A stretch of 64,000 bases of DNA. It comes from Chrysoperla carnea (Eukaryota; Arthropoda; Insecta; Neuroptera; Chrysopidae). Of this stretch, positions 63,369 through 64,000 are shown one piece after another; within the stretch, counting starts at the first letter, position 1; each line of letters begins with the position of its first letter. The translations under genes and the position numbers were made by a program. The stretch lies in assembly GCF_905475395.1 (NCBI RefSeq), contig NC_058339.1, positions 38,449,172 through 38,513,171 on the forward strand, given 5' to 3'. The notes under the pieces were generated by a model. It worked only from the letters and a program-made list of their open reading frames with translations, made no database searches and was not told the DNA's origin.

Positions 63369-64000
63369 TGTTCAATAATTTTAATAAAAGGGAATACTAA
63401 AGGAATTTTAATTTCGTAAATAGTTATACATAACGAGTAGTATTGATTAAACAATATAAGTATTACGACCCTTCGATAACATGTGTGTATATCGTTATCC
63501 CTTAATACTCTTTGTACCATTCACAATGTATATTAGATAATGGCGCGAATATTTATAAAAATTGTATAAATTTTTAAAAACTATCATGTTTTTGTAAATA
63601 ATTAATTATACGATTACACAGTTTTGTCCTTCATTTGTAGAAAAAGAACAATAAAAAAAAAATCACATCCTCTTCATTTCTTGCATTGGTTTTAATCGTG
63701 ACCTTTGGTAAAACTTTTATATATAAAATTTAGTTTAAATATATTCTTTATTATCATTGTTGCTGTAAAATGCATTTGATTCAATATAAATTTGGTAAAC
63801 AAGTAGGATTTCAAATTAGAAATTGATTTTGCGAAATGTTGAGGAATTTTACAGTAATCTTTGATCAACCATGCCAAGCGGCCTAACGCCCAGGACAACA
63901 AATTTTCAGGGCGAAAAAATTTGGAGGGTGACAAAAAAAATTTTTCCCGCTATCTCAAAATATTTTGAAAAGTGTAATCGTATTGGAAACATATTCGAAC
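63369..64000. other. Upstream region of Dnal4 at the window edge
   Basis: AT-rich with no supported gene. The 80-residue minus frame at 63692-63934 has poor codon quality. The last 130 bases include ATGCCAAGCGGCCTAACGCC and CTATCTCAAAATATTTTG, wording similar in style to the long-TIR element, so a repeat may begin here and continue past the window. Confidence 0.4.

Overview
The window is animal nuclear DNA, most likely from an insect. It is AT-rich, its genes are spliced with GT-AG introns, several proteins look most like Drosophila family members (MUL1, archipelago, GIT), and the spaces between genes hold many short inverted-repeat elements. I cannot fix the insect order from the sequence alone. 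All exon structures below were built by hand from splice signals, unbroken reading phase and family resemblance. No search was run.

Layout. (1) 1-1991: noncoding, with a strong 36-base hairpin at 148-265. (2) 1992-9799, plus: a seven-exon gene for a 504-residue coiled-coil protein I do not recognise. Its last intron carries a Ty1/copia LTR element (4721-9155) that looks whole, has identical LTRs and is flanked by a 5-base target duplication. (3) 9800-21877: about 12 kb without a convincing gene, holding a tRNA-like relic, a CpG-rich island near 13.6-13.8 kb, small inverted-repeat elements and a hammerhead-like motif. (4) 21878-28126, minus: archipelago/FBXW7, the substrate receptor of an SCF ubiquitin ligase, in seven coding exons. 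(5) 28127-33358: spacer with two fold-back elements. (6) 33359-37816, plus: the catalytic subunit of mitochondrial pyruvate dehydrogenase phosphatase, in five exons. (7) 40021-42155, minus: CTU1/NCS6, the tRNA wobble-uridine thiolase. A small plus-strand gene with a BESS-like motif (coding 43302-43544) lies head to head with it. (8) 45010-48750, minus: MUL1, a mitochondrial outer-membrane RING ubiquitin ligase; its first intron uses a GC-AG donor. (9) 50078-55326, plus: GIT, an ArfGAP scaffold, in ten exons. (10) 55327-61713: spacer, including a 1.54-kb element with very long terminal inverted repeats. (11) 61714-63368, minus: axonemal dynein light chain 4.

The host genes do not form a pathway. 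They are ordinary conserved genes in an insect-like arrangement, with some head-to-head pairs (CTU1 with the BESS gene, MUL1 with GIT, archipelago with PDP). I found no CRISPR array, no operon-like system and no intact tRNA or rRNA gene. The most unusual material is in the noncoding part: two hammerhead-like cores, several fold-back elements, a long-TIR element of uncertain class, and at least two repeat families present in three or four copies.
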